A DNA stretch of 64,000 bases, from assembly GCF_008710035.1 (NCBI RefSeq), contig NZ_VYKI01000009.1, positions 39,920 through 103,919 of the forward strand. Reading direction: 5' to 3'. This stretch comes from Stenotrophomonas cyclobalanopsidis. Its GTDB lineage: Bacteria > Pseudomonadota > Gammaproteobacteria > Xanthomonadales > Xanthomonadaceae. Below the pieces are notes generated by a model. That model did not search any database. It had not been told where the DNA came from and was given only the letters and a program-made list of their open reading frames with translations. How positions within the stretch are numbered: position 1 is the first letter of the stretch; each line of letters begins with the position of its first letter. The position numbers and the translations under genes are program-made. Of the stretch, positions 55,904 through 64,000 are shown piece after piece.

Positions 55904-56463
55904 CGGCCCTGCGTGCGTACCACGTGCTGGCCCTGCACGATCTCGAAAGTGAAGGCGTACTGCAGGGTGACCGCCACCGGTTGGATGCTGTCGGCGCCCT
56001 GGCAGTCGCTGCGGTCCTTGGGCGCTTTCCCGGGCGCGAAACGGCAGACCGCCGCTGACGAGTACTTCCACTGCGCGACCGCATCCCGTGCGGCCTGCAG
56101 CAGCGGTCCGTTCTCCGCCACTGCCCCTGCGCTGCATTCACTGCGGTCGGTCAGCGGCTGGCTGCGCTCAACCCGCCCCTGCGCGTCCACCACCACCTGC
56201 AGGCAGACCGTGGTCGGTGGCAGCGAGGTGCGTGGGTCGCTCTCGCCCACTACCGGGTCCGGTGCCGCGTACAGCTGCGGCATCCGGTAGCCCTCGCTGG
56301 CGGCCAGCGTATACGGCTGGATCTGCCCAGCACCACCGCCGGCATCGGGCTGCAGGCGCTGGTGGCCGACGTTCTCGTTGCGGGTGTCGACCGTGGTCAG
56401 CCGCTCATGGCTGGCGCAGCCTGCCAGCAGCACCGCTGCGATGCACAGCGGTGCGCCCTTCAT
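55900..56463 (-). CDS. Lipoprotein with a TonB-like C-terminal domain
   Basis: 187 residues, lipobox LLAGC at about 11-15, then a Gln/Gly-rich stretch and a compact domain with TTVCLQVVVDAQGRVERSQP and ARDAVAQWKYSSAAVC. That pattern resembles the TonB C-terminal fold of the gene just upstream. Two Cys pairs may give disulfides in the periplasm. It starts 8 nt after the M56 gene and ends in a SMAG-derived TAG. Third gene of the BlaI operon. Confidence 0.78.
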   Translation of the reverse strand: MKGAPLCIAAVLLAGCASHERLTTVDTRNENVGHQRLQPDAGGGAGQIQPYTLAASEGYRMPQLYAAPDPVVGESDPRTSLPPTTVCLQVVVDAQGRVERSQPLTDRSECSAGAVAENGPLLQAARDAVAQWKYSSAAVCRFAPGKAPKDRSDCQGADSIQPVAVTLQYAFTFEIVQGQHVVRTQGR

Positions 56464-56471
56464 CGCTGCCT

Positions 56472-57734
56472 TCACTGCGTCTGGCCGCCGGCAGCCTCGG
56501 TGTTGTCCATGGCGTAGGTGATCGGGATGCGCAGCTTGCCGGCCACCGCCTTGCCATTCTTCATCGCCGGCGTGTAGGTCCACTTACGCGCCGCTGCGAT
56601 CGAGGCAGCTTCGAATACTCCGGGGTTGGTCGCACTTTCCACCTTCACGTCGGCGACGGTGCCCTTGGCATCGACGGACACGATCAGGTTCACCACACCG
56701 GTCAGGCCCTTCTCGAACGCCTCGGCCGGATAGCTCGGCGGTGACATCTTCTGGGCCTGGATCGGGCTGTCCAGGCGGGCTTTGGCGGCATCCGCCGCGG
56801 CGTGCTGGAACGGTTCGGCGCTGACCGACGGCGTGCCCTTCACCGCGCCCTGGCTGGCCCAGGCCAACGCAGCAACACCCATGCACAACCCCATCAGCAA
56901 CACCTGGCCGGACACCTTCGGCAATGCCTTCCGCTTCGACTGCTTCAACATGGCGATACGCTCCTTCAACACGGGTTGGCTGCGCCAATGACAGGCCATC
57001 GGTGCAACCGGGTGGACCAGCTGCGCCTTCAGCAGCGTGCTGGCATAAAGACGGCGCTGCGTCGGCTGCGCGGCAACGGTGCGCGCATCGCAGGCCAGTT
57101 CCTGGTCGCGCAGGAAGCGGCGCGCAGCCCAGGGCAACAACGGGTGGAACCAGAACACCGACCGTGCCAGCAGCAGTGCGCCGTTGGCCCAGTGGTCGCC
57201 ATTGCGGCGATGGCTGCGTTCGTGGCGCAGGATCAGCGCCTGTTCGTCGGCATCGAACTGCTGGTCGAAGTGCGGGCCGACCACGATGCGCGGCTGCCAC
57301 AGGCCGACCAGCGCTGGCAGGCCGGGGTCGGCGCTGGCCTGCCAGCTGCCATCGCCACGCGCCTGCAGCGTTCCCAGTGCGCGCTCGAAGCGGCGTTGCG
57401 CGCGCAGTTCCCGCGCCAGGTGCAGGCCCGCACCCAGCCCCCAGGCCAGGGCCAGCAGCCACGGCCACATCGGCAGCTGCGCGGCAGAGCTCTCGACCGC
57501 GCCGGGCACCACCTTCAGCGGCAATGTCGGCACATGCTGCAGCACCGGCAATGCCCGCAGCGCCGGCAACGGCAGCAGCAGGGCCACCAGCAGCAGCGGC
57601 AGCAGCCACCAGCTGCGATAGGCCAGCTCCGCGCCGCCCAGCTTCACCAGCAGCGGCCGCGCGGCCGCCAGCAGCAGCACGCCCAGCGCCAGCCACAGGC
57701 TGGCCTGCCACAGTCCATCGAGCAGCTCATTCAT
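56472..57734 (-). CDS. M56/BlaR1-type membrane metalloprotease fused to a TonB-like C-terminal domain
   Basis: 420 residues. Three or four N-terminal membrane helices, a zinc protease site ILRHERSHRRNGDHWANG with the HExxH-like HERSH near 200, LRDQELACDA, then another membrane helix near 290 and, in place of the usual penicillin-binding sensor, a TonB C-terminal-like domain (YPAEAFEKGLTGVVNLIVSV, then ARKWTYTPAM). BlaR1 proteins cut BlaI repressors; here the periplasmic part suggests a different ligand or partner. It overlaps the BlaI gene by 8 nt. Confidence 0.9.
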   Translation of the reverse strand: MNELLDGLWQASLWLALGVLLLAAARPLLVKLGGAELAYRSWWLLPLLLVALLLPLPALRALPVLQHVPTLPLKVVPGAVESSAAQLPMWPWLLALAWGLGAGLHLARELRAQRRFERALGTLQARGDGSWQASADPGLPALVGLWQPRIVVGPHFDQQFDADEQALILRHERSHRRNGDHWANGALLLARSVFWFHPLLPWAARRFLRDQELACDARTVAAQPTQRRLYASTLLKAQLVHPVAPMACHWRSQPVLKERIAMLKQSKRKALPKVSGQVLLMGLCMGVAALAWASQGAVKGTPSVSAEPFQHAAADAAKARLDSPIQAQKMSPPSYPAEAFEKGLTGVVNLIVSVDAKGTVADVKVESATNPGVFEAASIAAARKWTYTPAMKNGKAVAGKLRIPITYAMDNTEAAGGQTQ

Positions 57735-58092
57735 CGTCCATCTCCTGGATCAGCTTCCTCAGTTCGGCAATGTCCTGCGCCGTCAGTTGCCCGCGCTCGC
57801 TGAAGTGCGCCACCAGCGGCGCCACCCGGCCATCGAACACGCGGCCGATGAAGTCCTGGCTCTGCGTTTCCACCCAGGCCTGGCGCTGCAGCAGCGGCTG
57901 GTACAGGTAGCGGCGGCCATCGCGCTCGGCGGCGATCGCGCCCTTGGTCAGCAGGCGGTTGAGCAGGGTCTTGATGGTCGGCTCGGCCCATTCACGGTGG
58001 GCCAGTGCGGCCACCACCTCATCGGCGCTGCGCGGCGCCTGCTGCCACAGCACCTCCATCACGACGGCTTCGGCTTCGCTGATCGGGGTCAT
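57727..58092 (-). CDS. BlaI/MecI/CopY-family repressor
   Basis: 121 residues. Winged helix (ISEAEAVVMEVLWQQAPRSA and TIKTLLNRLLTKGAIAAERD), then a dimerisation tail. The cleavable region between Asn and Phe of classical BlaI is not obvious. Its predicted operator lies 12 nt upstream of its own start (58104-58134), so it probably represses its own three-gene operon. Released by the M56 protease next in the operon. Confidence 0.92.
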   Translation of the reverse strand: MTPISEAEAVVMEVLWQQAPRSADEVVAALAHREWAEPTIKTLLNRLLTKGAIAAERDGRRYLYQPLLQRQAWVETQSQDFIGRVFDGRVAPLVAHFSERGQLTAQDIAELRKLIQEMDDE

Positions 58093-58103
58093 GGTTTACA
58101 TCC

Positions 58104-58134
58104 GTAATCGACAATCCGATTACGCGCGTAATCG
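58104..58134. promoter_or_regulatory. Candidate BlaI operator
   Basis: GTAATCG-ACAATC-CGATTAC, a perfect 7-bp inverted repeat, with a third GTAATCG copy at 58128-58134. It lies between blaI (start 58092) and the divergent flavin reductase gene (58210). The same half-site is repeated in the array at 60757-60796. Confidence 0.6.
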
Positions 58135-58209
58135 AATAGGATGTCAAGCCCTCGACTGCCGGTTCATCCGGCCTGCTCCAGCATCGGCCCTTCTGCCTAC
58201 GGAGCCCGC

Positions 58210-58767
58210 ATGAAGCCGCTGCGCAAACTGGATTACCCGGTGGACCAGGCCCGGCGTTTCCTCGAGCCGGGCCCCATCGTGCTGGTCAGCACGGCGGCCC
58301 ACGGCCAGCGCAACCTGATGACACTGGGCTGGCACATGGTGATGGGCTTCTCGCCCTCGCTGCTGGCCACCTACATCTGGAACGAGAACCACAGCTTCGC
58401 CCTGGCCCGCGACAGCCGGCAGTGCGTGATCAACGTGCCGGGCGTGGAGCTGCTGGACACCGTGGTGGACATCGGCAACTGCAGCGGCCGCGAGGTGGAC
58501 AAGTTCGCACGGTTCGGCCTGGATGCAGTGCCCGCCCACGACGTCGCCGCGCCGCTGGTCGGCCAATGCCATTCCAGCTTCGAGTGCCGGCTGCACGACG
58601 ACAGCCAGGTGCAGGCCGACAACCTTTTCATCTGGGAAATCGTGCGCGCCCACGTCGCACCGCGACCGAAGCTGCCACGCACGTTCCACTACCGGGGCGA
58701 TGGCCGGTTCATGGTTTCGGGGCAGGAAATCTCGCGTCGACGGCGGTTCAAGCCCGACATGCTGTAA
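58210..58767 (+). CDS. Flavin reductase-like domain protein
   Basis: 185 residues, the FMN-binding split-barrel of the flavin reductase/DIM6-NTAB family: PIVLVSTAAHGQRNLMTLGW at the N-terminus, YIWNENHSFALARDSRQC and VINVPGVELLDTV. Reduces flavins with NAD(P)H or binds FMN for a partner. ATG at 58210 gives the domain start. 34 nt before the acetyl-CoA hydrolase gene, so perhaps one transcript. Confidence 0.88.
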   Translation: MKPLRKLDYPVDQARRFLEPGPIVLVSTAAHGQRNLMTLGWHMVMGFSPSLLATYIWNENHSFALARDSRQCVINVPGVELLDTVVDIGNCSGREVDKFARFGLDAVPAHDVAAPLVGQCHSSFECRLHDDSQVQADNLFIWEIVRAHVAPRPKLPRTFHYRGDGRFMVSGQEISRRRRFKPDML

Positions 58768-58801
58768 TGCCAGCACTCCCCTTGCCGCAGGACCGCCACG
58801 C

Positions 58802-60754
58802 ATGACCGAACACCTGACCGACCTCGACGCCGCCGTTGACTGGCTGTTCGCGCGCGTGGACGGGCCGCTGCGGGTGGGCGCACCGCTGGCACTGGGCAAG
58901 CCGCACCGGCTGCTCAATGCGTTGTATGCGCGGGTGGAAGGGGATGCGTCGCGGCCGCTTCAGCTGTACACCGCACTGTCGTTGAACCCGCCCAAGGCAC
59001 GCGGCGATGGCCTGGAGGCGCGCTTCATGGCGCCGTTCGTGCAGCGCCATTTCGGCGAGGATTTCCCGCGCCTGGCCTACGCCGATGCGATCGCCCGCGA
59101 TGCGCTGCCCACGCATGTGGAGGTGGAGGAGTTCTACATGCAGTCCGGTGCACTGCTCGGCTCGCGCCAAGCGCAGTCCAGCTACACCAGCCTGAATTAC
59201 ACGCATGCCGCCGATGCCGTGGCGCAGCGCGCGCCGCACGTGATCGTGCAGAAGGTAGCGATGCGCCCGGACGATCGCCGGCTCTCGTTGTCGTGCAACA
59301 ACGACATCACCCAGGACACCCTGGACGCGATGGCCGCGCGTGGACTGCCACGCCCGCTGCTGGTGGCCGAGATCGACCCGCAGCTGCCCTACCTGGGCGG
59401 CACGGCCACGGTCGATGTGTCCTTCTTCGATCTGGTGATCACCCCGCCACCGCCGTACCCGGCGCTGTTCGGCCTGCCGCGGCAGCCGGTGGCCGATGCG
59501 GACTACGCGATCGGCCTCTACGCCAGCACCCTGGTGCGCGACGGCGGCACGCTGCAGATCGGCATCGGTACGCTGGCCGATGCCCTCAGCCATGCGCTGG
59601 TGCTGCGCCACACCGACAACGCGCGCTACCGCCGCGTGTTGAATGCGCTGGATCCGCAGCTGGCCAGCCATCCGCTGGTGGAGGAGATCGGCGGCCTCGA
59701 TCCGTTCGAGGTCGGCTTGTACGGCTGCAGCGAAATGCTCAACGAAGGCTTCCGCCGGCTGGTGCAGACCGGTGTGATCCGGCGCAAGGTGCACGATGAC
59801 CTGGCGCTGATGCAGCGCATCGAGAACGGCAGCACGCTGTCCATCGACCACGCCACGCTGGAAGCAGAGGGCGAGTACCTGCACGGCGCGTTCTGCCTGG
59901 GTTCGCCCGAGTTCTACGAATGGCTTCGCAGCCTGCCCGACGACGAGCGCAGCGCCATCGGCATGCGCCGCATCAGCGAGATCAACCAGCTGTACGGCGG
60001 CAACGAGACGCTGGAGCGCCTGCAGCGCCGCCATGCGCGCTTCTTCAATTCCTGCATGATGGCCACCGCGCTGGGTGCGGCAGTGTCCGATGCCCTGGAC
60101 GACGGCCGCGTGGTGTCCGGCGTGGGTGGGCAGTACAACTTCGTGGCGATGGCGCATGCGCTGCCCGAAGCACGCAGCGTGCTGATGTTCCGCGCCGCGC
60201 GCGACGACAAGGGCCAGCGTGCCTCGAACGTGCGCTGGAACTACGGGCACACCACCATTCCACGGCACCTGCGCGACATCTACCTCAACGAGTACGGCAT
60301 CGCCGATCTGCGCGCATTGACCGACGACGACTGCGCGCAGGCGATGGCCGCGATCACCGAAGCGCCGTTCCAGGCGGGGCTGCTGCAGCAGGCCTACGCA
60401 TCGCGCAAGCTGCGCACGGGGCGGCACCCGGACCCGCAGCGCGAACAGCGCAACACACCGCAGGCGTTGGCGGCGGCGCTGGCACCGTTCCGTGCCGATG
60501 GCACCCTGCCCGACTATCCGCTGGGTAGCGATTTCAACGAGATCGAGCAGGTACTGGTGAAGGCACTGGGCTGGCTGAAAGCGAACACGCAGACGCGCGG
60601 CGACACGCTGCGCACGCTGTGGGCCGCGGTGCGCCAGCCCGCCGGCGATGGTGATGCGGTGTACCTGCAGCGCATGGGCCTGCAGGCACCGAAGGATCTC
60701 GGCGAGCGCGTCAACGCGCGCCTGCTGCGCCTGGCCCTCGCCCGCACCGCGTAA
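58802..60754 (+). CDS. Acetyl-CoA hydrolase/transferase family protein
   Basis: 650 residues, longer than the usual 500-residue enzymes. Class I CoA-transferase fold: TLQIGIGTLADALSHAL near 240, the active region YGCSEMLNEGFR with Glu near 305, and the C-terminal GVGGQYNFVAMAHALPEARS near 440. It moves CoA between acetate and another acid or hydrolyses acetyl-CoA. The 80-residue tail (GWLKANTQTRGDTLRTL) is specific to a long subfamily. Confidence 0.88.
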   Translation: MTEHLTDLDAAVDWLFARVDGPLRVGAPLALGKPHRLLNALYARVEGDASRPLQLYTALSLNPPKARGDGLEARFMAPFVQRHFGEDFPRLAYADAIARDALPTHVEVEEFYMQSGALLGSRQAQSSYTSLNYTHAADAVAQRAPHVIVQKVAMRPDDRRLSLSCNNDITQDTLDAMAARGLPRPLLVAEIDPQLPYLGGTATVDVSFFDLVITPPPPYPALFGLPRQPVADADYAIGLYASTLVRDGGTLQIGIGTLADALSHALVLRHTDNARYRRVLNALDPQLASHPLVEEIGGLDPFEVGLYGCSEMLNEGFRRLVQTGVIRRKVHDDLALMQRIENGSTLSIDHATLEAEGEYLHGAFCLGSPEFYEWLRSLPDDERSAIGMRRISEINQLYGGNETLERLQRRHARFFNSCMMATALGAAVSDALDDGRVVSGVGGQYNFVAMAHALPEARSVLMFRAARDDKGQRASNVRWNYGHTTIPRHLRDIYLNEYGIADLRALTDDDCAQAMAAITEAPFQAGLLQQAYASRKLRTGRHPDPQREQRNTPQALAAALAPFRADGTLPDYPLGSDFNEIEQVLVKALGWLKANTQTRGDTLRTLWAAVRQPAGDGDAVYLQRMGLQAPKDLGERVNARLLRLALARTA

Positions 60755-60756
60755 CT

Positions 60757-60796
60757 GCGTAATCGCGTAATCGCGTAATCGCGTAATCGCGTAATC
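60757..60796. repeat. Five perfect tandem copies of GCGTAATC
   Basis: 8-bp units at 60757, 60765, 60773, 60781 and 60789, starting 3 nt after the acetyl-CoA hydrolase stop. An 8-bp unit can change reading frames if copy number changes, but here it lies outside any gene. The unit contains the half-site of the predicted BlaI operator. Confidence 0.9.
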
Positions 60797-60805
60797 GCGG
60801 CGACG

Positions 60806-60863
60806 GTAGCGCCGGGCCATGCCCGGCGGACAAGCATCAGTGCCAACCAAGGTTGGCACCTAC
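60806..60863. repeat. SMAG pair upstream of the NADAR gene
   Basis: GTAGCGCCGGGCCATGCCCGG from 60806 and GTGCCAACC-AAG-GTTGGCAC with CTAC ending at 60863. Any NADAR start upstream of here would lie within repeat DNA. Confidence 0.8.
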
Positions 60864-60887
60864 CTGGACACGGCGGCACACTATCCT

Positions 60888-61442
60888 GTGGCGACGAAAG
60901 ACGATTCCCGTTTCCTGCATGACCTGCAGCAGCGCCCGGCTGCAGGCGAAGACCTGCGTTACCTCTGTTTCTGGGGCCACCAGCCGCCGCGCAGCGGCGT
61001 ATCCGCCTCCTGTTTCAGCCAGTGGTATGACGCCGGTTTCGACTTCGACGGCGTGCACTACCGCACTGCCGAACACTACATGATGGCCGGCAAGGCGCGC
61101 CTGTTCGGTGCCACCGACCTGCTCGACAAGATCATCGCCAGCACCACGCCGGACAAGGCCAAAGCACTCGGTCGCAAGATCGAAGGCTTCGACGAGGCGC
61201 GCTGGACGCAGGCCCGCTACGACCTCGTCGTGGAGGGCAACAAAGCCAAGTTCGCGCAGAACCCGGAACTGGGTGCGTTACTGCGCTCGACCGAAGGCTG
61301 GGTGCTGGTCGAAGCCAGCCCGGTGGATTTCATCTGGGGCATCGGCCTGGCCAAGGATCACGCCGACGCGCACAACCCGGCACAGTGGCGTGGATTGAAT
61401 CTGCTGGGGTTCGCGCTGATGGACGTGCGCGGGACGATGTAG
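60888..61442 (+). CDS. NADAR-family protein (YbiA-like)
   Basis: About 184 residues. NADAR motifs CFWGHQP, CFSQWYDAGFDFDGV, HYRTAEHYMMAGKARLF and FIWGIGLAKDHADAHNP. Family members cleave N-glycosidic bonds in riboflavin intermediates or remove ADP-ribose from DNA guanine. GTG at 60888 is chosen because the earlier in-frame ATG (60819) lies in a SMAG repeat; 60840 is also possible. The stop codon TAG forms the left end of a SMAG element. Confidence 0.85.
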   Translation: MATKDDSRFLHDLQQRPAAGEDLRYLCFWGHQPPRSGVSASCFSQWYDAGFDFDGVHYRTAEHYMMAGKARLFGATDLLDKIIASTTPDKAKALGRKIEGFDEARWTQARYDLVVEGNKAKFAQNPELGALLRSTEGWVLVEASPVDFIWGIGLAKDHADAHNPAQWRGLNLLGFALMDVRGTM

Positions 61443-61470
61443 CGATTATCCACGCATGGCGTGGAGCTAC
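61439..61470. repeat. SMAG element between two convergent genes
   Basis: GTAG at 61439-61442 and CTAC at 61467-61470 enclose a CCACGC-CAT-GCGTGG-type hairpin. The left TAG ends the NADAR gene and the right one ends the HigA-like gene on the other strand. Confidence 0.85.
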
Positions 61471-61772
61471 TGCTGGCTGTTCAGAACATCGGCCAGGTAC
61501 AGCCGCTTGATCGGCGGGTGTTCCCGATGTTCTGCCTGCCACAGATCATAGGCCGCCTGCATCGCCAGCCACATCCGTGCATTTCCCAGGCCAGCCAGTT
61601 CCAGCCGGTACGCCAGCTCTGCGGAAATCCCCGCATGCCCGTTGATGATCGTCGACAGCTGCCCTCGGGAGTACCCCAGGTGCAGCGCCAGCGCGCTGAT
61701 GGACATGTTGATCGCAGGCAGAATGTCCTCGCGCAGCGACTGCCCCGGATGAGGCGGGTCATGCATCGGCAT
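61467..61772 (-). CDS. HigA/XRE-like antitoxin regulator, orphan
   Basis: 101 residues. HigA-type N-terminus HDPPHPGQSLREDILPAI, then an XRE helix-turn-helix (MSISALALHLGYSRGQLSTIINGHAGI) and EHREHPPIKRLYLA. HigA normally follows a HigB RNase gene; none is found in the 185 nt to the tkt end. It may be a solitary regulator. ATG at 61772 has GGAG 9 nt before it. Stop codon from a SMAG. Confidence 0.85.
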   Translation of the reverse strand: MPMHDPPHPGQSLREDILPAINMSISALALHLGYSRGQLSTIINGHAGISAELAYRLELAGLGNARMWLAMQAAYDLWQAEHREHPPIKRLYLADVLNSQQ

Positions 61773-61908
61773 TGCAGGTGCTCCTACTGTTAATCCACCA
61801 AGATCGTTGTTTTCGCAGAAAGCGCAGTCCAAGCGGAAGAGGCCAACACGTCATCACCGGTTCGCCGATGCATCATTCCGGGAAAGGCAGTGGTCCCCCC
61901 GAAAACGA

Positions 61909-61934
61909 GAAAGGCCGGCTTGCGCCGGCCTTTC
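61909..61934 (-). terminator. Intrinsic terminator of tkt
   Basis: Perfect 11-bp stem GAAAGGCCGGC / GCCGGCCTTTC with loop TTGC, 23 nt after the tkt stop, followed leftward by TCGTTTTCGG. Confidence 0.75.
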
Positions 61935-61957
61935 CCTTTCCTGCTTCGCGGGGCTGC

Positions 61958-63955
61958 TTACAGCGCCTTGGCAGCGGCCACCACGTGGTCGGTGGTGATG
62001 CCGAAGTGCTTGAACAGCTTGTCCGCCGGGGCCGAGGCACCGAAGGTGTCGATACCGATCACCGCGCCGTCCAGGCCGACGAACTGGCGCCAGAAACCGG
62101 TGACGCCGGCTTCGATCGCCACACGCTTGCGCACGGCGTTGGGCAGCACCGATTCACGGTAGGCCGCATCCTGGCGCAGGAACACGTCGGTGGACGGGAT
62201 GGAGACCACGCGGGTCTTCAGGCCGGCGGCGTCCAGCTGGGCCTTGGCTTCGGTGGCCAGTGAGACTTCCGAACCGGTGGCGATCAGGATCACGTCCGGG
62301 GTGCCGGCGGCATCGGCCAGCACGTATCCACCGCGCTCGATCTGTGCGATCTGCTCGGCGCTGCGCGGCTGGTGCGGCAGGTTCTGGCGGCTGAACACCA
62401 GGCAGCTCGGGCCGTCCTGGCGGCTGATCGCGGCCTTCCAGCTCACCGCCGACTCGACGGCATCGCACGGGCGCCACACGTCGTTGTTCGGGATGTAGCG
62501 CAGCGAGGCCAGGTGCTCCACCGGCTGGTGGGTCGGGCCGTCTTCGCCCAGGCCGATCGAGTCGTGGGTGTAGACGTGGATGGCGTGGGCCGGGATCAGC
62601 GCGCTCATGCGCACGCCGTTGCGGGCGTAATCGCTGAACACCAGGAAGGTGGCGTCGAACGGAATGAAACCACCGTGCAGGGCCAGGCCATTGGCAATGG
62701 CGGTCATGCCGAACTCGCGCACGCCGTAGTACACGTAGTTGGCGTTGGCATCATCGCTGGCGACCGACGTGCTGCCCTTCCACAGGGTCAGGTTCGAATG
62801 CGCCAGGTCAGCCGAGCCGCCGACGATTTCCGGCAGCAGCGGGGCCAGGGCTTCGATGGCCTGCTGCGAGGCCTTGCGCGAGGCGATGGTGGCGCCTTCA
62901 GCAGCGACCTTGGCGATGTAGGCATCGGCCTGGGCGACGAAGTCGGCCGGCAGTTCGCCATGCGAACGACGGGTCAGCTCGGCGGCTTCGGCCGGGAACT
63001 GCGCCGCGTACTTGTCGAACTGCTGTTCCCACTCGGCCTGGCGCAGGGTACCGGTACCGCCGGCACGCCAGCCGGCGTAGATCTCTTCCGGAATCTCGAA
63101 CGGACCGTAGTTCCAGTCCAGCGCCTTCCGGGTAGCGGCCAGCTCGTCCTTGCCCAGCGCGGCGCCGTGGCTCGATTCCTTGCCGGCCTTGTTCGGCGAT
63201 CCGAAGCCGATCGTGGTGCGGCAGCAGATCAGGGTCGGCTTGTCGCTCTGCGACAGGGCGGCCTCGATGCCGGCCTTGATGCTTTCCGGGTCATGGCCGT
63301 CGACATCGCGCACCACGTTCCAGCCGTAGGCTTCGAAACGCTCGGGCGTGTTGTCGGTGAACCAGCCTTCGACGTTGCCGTCGATGGAGATGTGGTTGTT
63401 GTCCCAGAAGCAGACCAGCTTGTGCAGGCCCCAGGTGCCGGCCAGCGAAGCGGCTTCATGCGACACGCCTTCCATCAGGCAGCCATCGCCCATGAACACC
63501 CAGGTGCGGTGGTCGACGATCTCCAGCTCCGGGCGGTTGAAGCGCTGTGCCAGCAGCTTCTCGGCCAGGGCGAAGCCCACGGCGTTGGCGAAACCCTGGC
63601 CCAGCGGGCCGGTGGTGGTTTCCACGCCCGGGGTCTCGTGATACTCCGGGTGGCCGGCGGTGTGGCTGCCCAGCTGGCGGAACTGCTTGAGCTGCTCGAT
63701 CGGCAGGTCGTAGCCGCTCAGGTGCAGCAGCGCGTACTGCAGCATCGAGCCGTGGCCGTTGGACAGCACGAAGCGGTCACGGTTGAACCACTGCGGGTTG
63801 TTCGGGTTGTGCCGGAGATAGTCGTTCCAGAGCACTTCGGCGATATCGGCCATGCCCATGGGCATGCCGGGATGGCCGGAATTTGCGGTTTCAACCGCAT
63901 CAGCGGCAAGGAAGCGGATGGCGTTGGCCAACTGGCGACGGGTAGGCTGCGTCAT
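61958..63955 (-). CDS. tkt: Transketolase
   Basis: 665 residues. Thiamine-diphosphate enzyme of the pentose-phosphate pathway: [17 protein letters not shown] near 30, the TPP motif [19 protein letters not shown] near 155, [10 protein letters not shown] near 250, and [13 protein letters not shown] near 470. Moves two-carbon units between sugar phosphates, linking this pathway to the glycolysis genes at 41.7-52.1 kb. Complete from ATG at 63955. Confidence 0.97.
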   Translation of the reverse strand: MTQPTRRQLANAIRFLAADAVETANSGHPGMPMGMADIAEVLWNDYLRHNPNNPQWFNRDRFVLSNGHGSMLQYALLHLSGYDLPIEQLKQFRQLGSHTAGHPEYHETPGVETTTGPLGQGFANAVGFALAEKLLAQRFNRPELEIVDHRTWVFMGDGCLMEGVSHEAASLAGTWGLHKLVCFWDNNHISIDGNVEGWFTDNTPERFEAYGWNVVRDVDGHDPESIKAGIEAALSQSDKPTLICCRTTIGFGSPNKAGKESSHGAALGKDELAATRKALDWNYGPFEIPEEIYAGWRAGGTGTLRQAEWEQQFDKYAAQFPAEAAELTRRSHGELPADFVAQADAYIAKVAAEGATIASRKASQQAIEALAPLLPEIVGGSADLAHSNLTLWKGSTSVASDDANANYVYYGVREFGMTAIANGLALHGGFIPFDATFLVFSDYARNGVRMSALIPAHAIHVYTHDSIGLGEDGPTHQPVEHLASLRYIPNNDVWRPCDAVESAVSWKAAISRQDGPSCLVFSRQNLPHQPRSAEQIAQIERGGYVLADAAGTPDVILIATGSEVSLATEAKAQLDAAGLKTRVVSIPSTDVFLRQDAAYRESVLPNAVRKRVAIEAGVTGFWRQFVGLDGAVIGIDTFGASAPADKLFKHFGITTDHVVAAAKAL

Positions 63956-64000
63956 GGTTCTGTCGGAATCGGGAGGCGGCCGCGGACGTGCGGGCGGCCT

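Noticed and set aside
60757..60796. CRISPR array
   Set aside because: Units are 8 bp with no spacers, and there are no cas genes.
61773..61957. HigB toxin remnant upstream of the HigA-like gene
   Set aside because: Translating the minus strand gives stops and no HigB blocks.

Overview
The window is chromosomal DNA of a high-GC gammaproteobacterium of the Xanthomonadaceae, most probably a Stenotrophomonas of the S. maltophilia group. The main reasons are the pilS-pilR / pilB-pilA-pilC-pilD-coaE gene order, the ColRS-like two-component pair, the EstA-like autotransporter esterase, and the dozens of short GTAG-ended hairpins that match the published SMAG (Stenotrophomonas maltophilia GTAG) REP family. 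I see no phage, integrase, IS transposase or CRISPR array.

Layout. 1-10.6 kb: type IV pilus locus. pilS and pilR read right; pilB and two major-pilin-like genes read left; pilC, pilD and coaE read right. A small two-gene module with a zeta-toxin-like P-loop protein lies between pilR and pilB and is bracketed on both sides by the same repeat pair. 10.6-25.4 kb: AI-2E-type exporter, ColRS-like regulators, small secreted proteins, RimK-like ligase, tRNA-Gly(CCC), autotransporter esterase, thiS-thiG-trmB, an SLC13-type permease, a Rieske protein, an FAH-family enzyme and mscL. 25.4-36.8 kb: secreted M28 peptidase, an outer-membrane protein plus an AGCS symporter, a second AGCS symporter coupled to rlmB, an acetyltransferase wrecked by repeats, and a two-gene RND efflux system. 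36.8-40.7 kb: a repeat-rich gap holding two large structured repeats, then divergent cysB-like / cysK and a macrodomain protein. 40.7-52.1 kb: central carbon genes (class I aldolase, pyruvate kinase, phosphatase, phosphoglycerate kinase, GAPDH) interrupted by a DUF3999/DUF2339 membrane pair. 52.2-64 kb: OmpW with a perfect FNR-type box, a diguanylate cyclase, S1/P1 nuclease, MBL-fold enzyme, a BlaI / M56-TonB / lipoprotein operon, flavin reductase, acetyl-CoA hydrolase, NADAR protein, an orphan HigA-like regulator and transketolase.

How the parts work together. PilS-PilR with sigma-54 should drive pilA from a clear -24/-12 promoter, and PilB, PilC and PilD extrude and process the pilin. The FBA/PYK/PGK/GAPDH/TKT genes form a glycolytic and pentose-phosphate group. 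BlaI, the M56 protein with a TonB-like C-terminus and the TonB-like lipoprotein look like one envelope-sensing operon controlled from an inverted repeat just upstream.

Most unusual signals. (1) Two inverted copies of a roughly 180-nt repeat, whose 25-bp hairpin arms differ in sequence but stay complementary. (2) SMAG repeats whose GTAG end supplies the TAG stop codon of at least five genes. (3) A second hairpin family, GGGGTC...GACCCC, that sits 1-13 nt after stop codons. (4) The repeat-bracketed zeta-like module. (5) Genes broken or altered by small repeats: a 5-bp duplication in a lipoprotein gene and a GNAT gene split by a SMAG pair.
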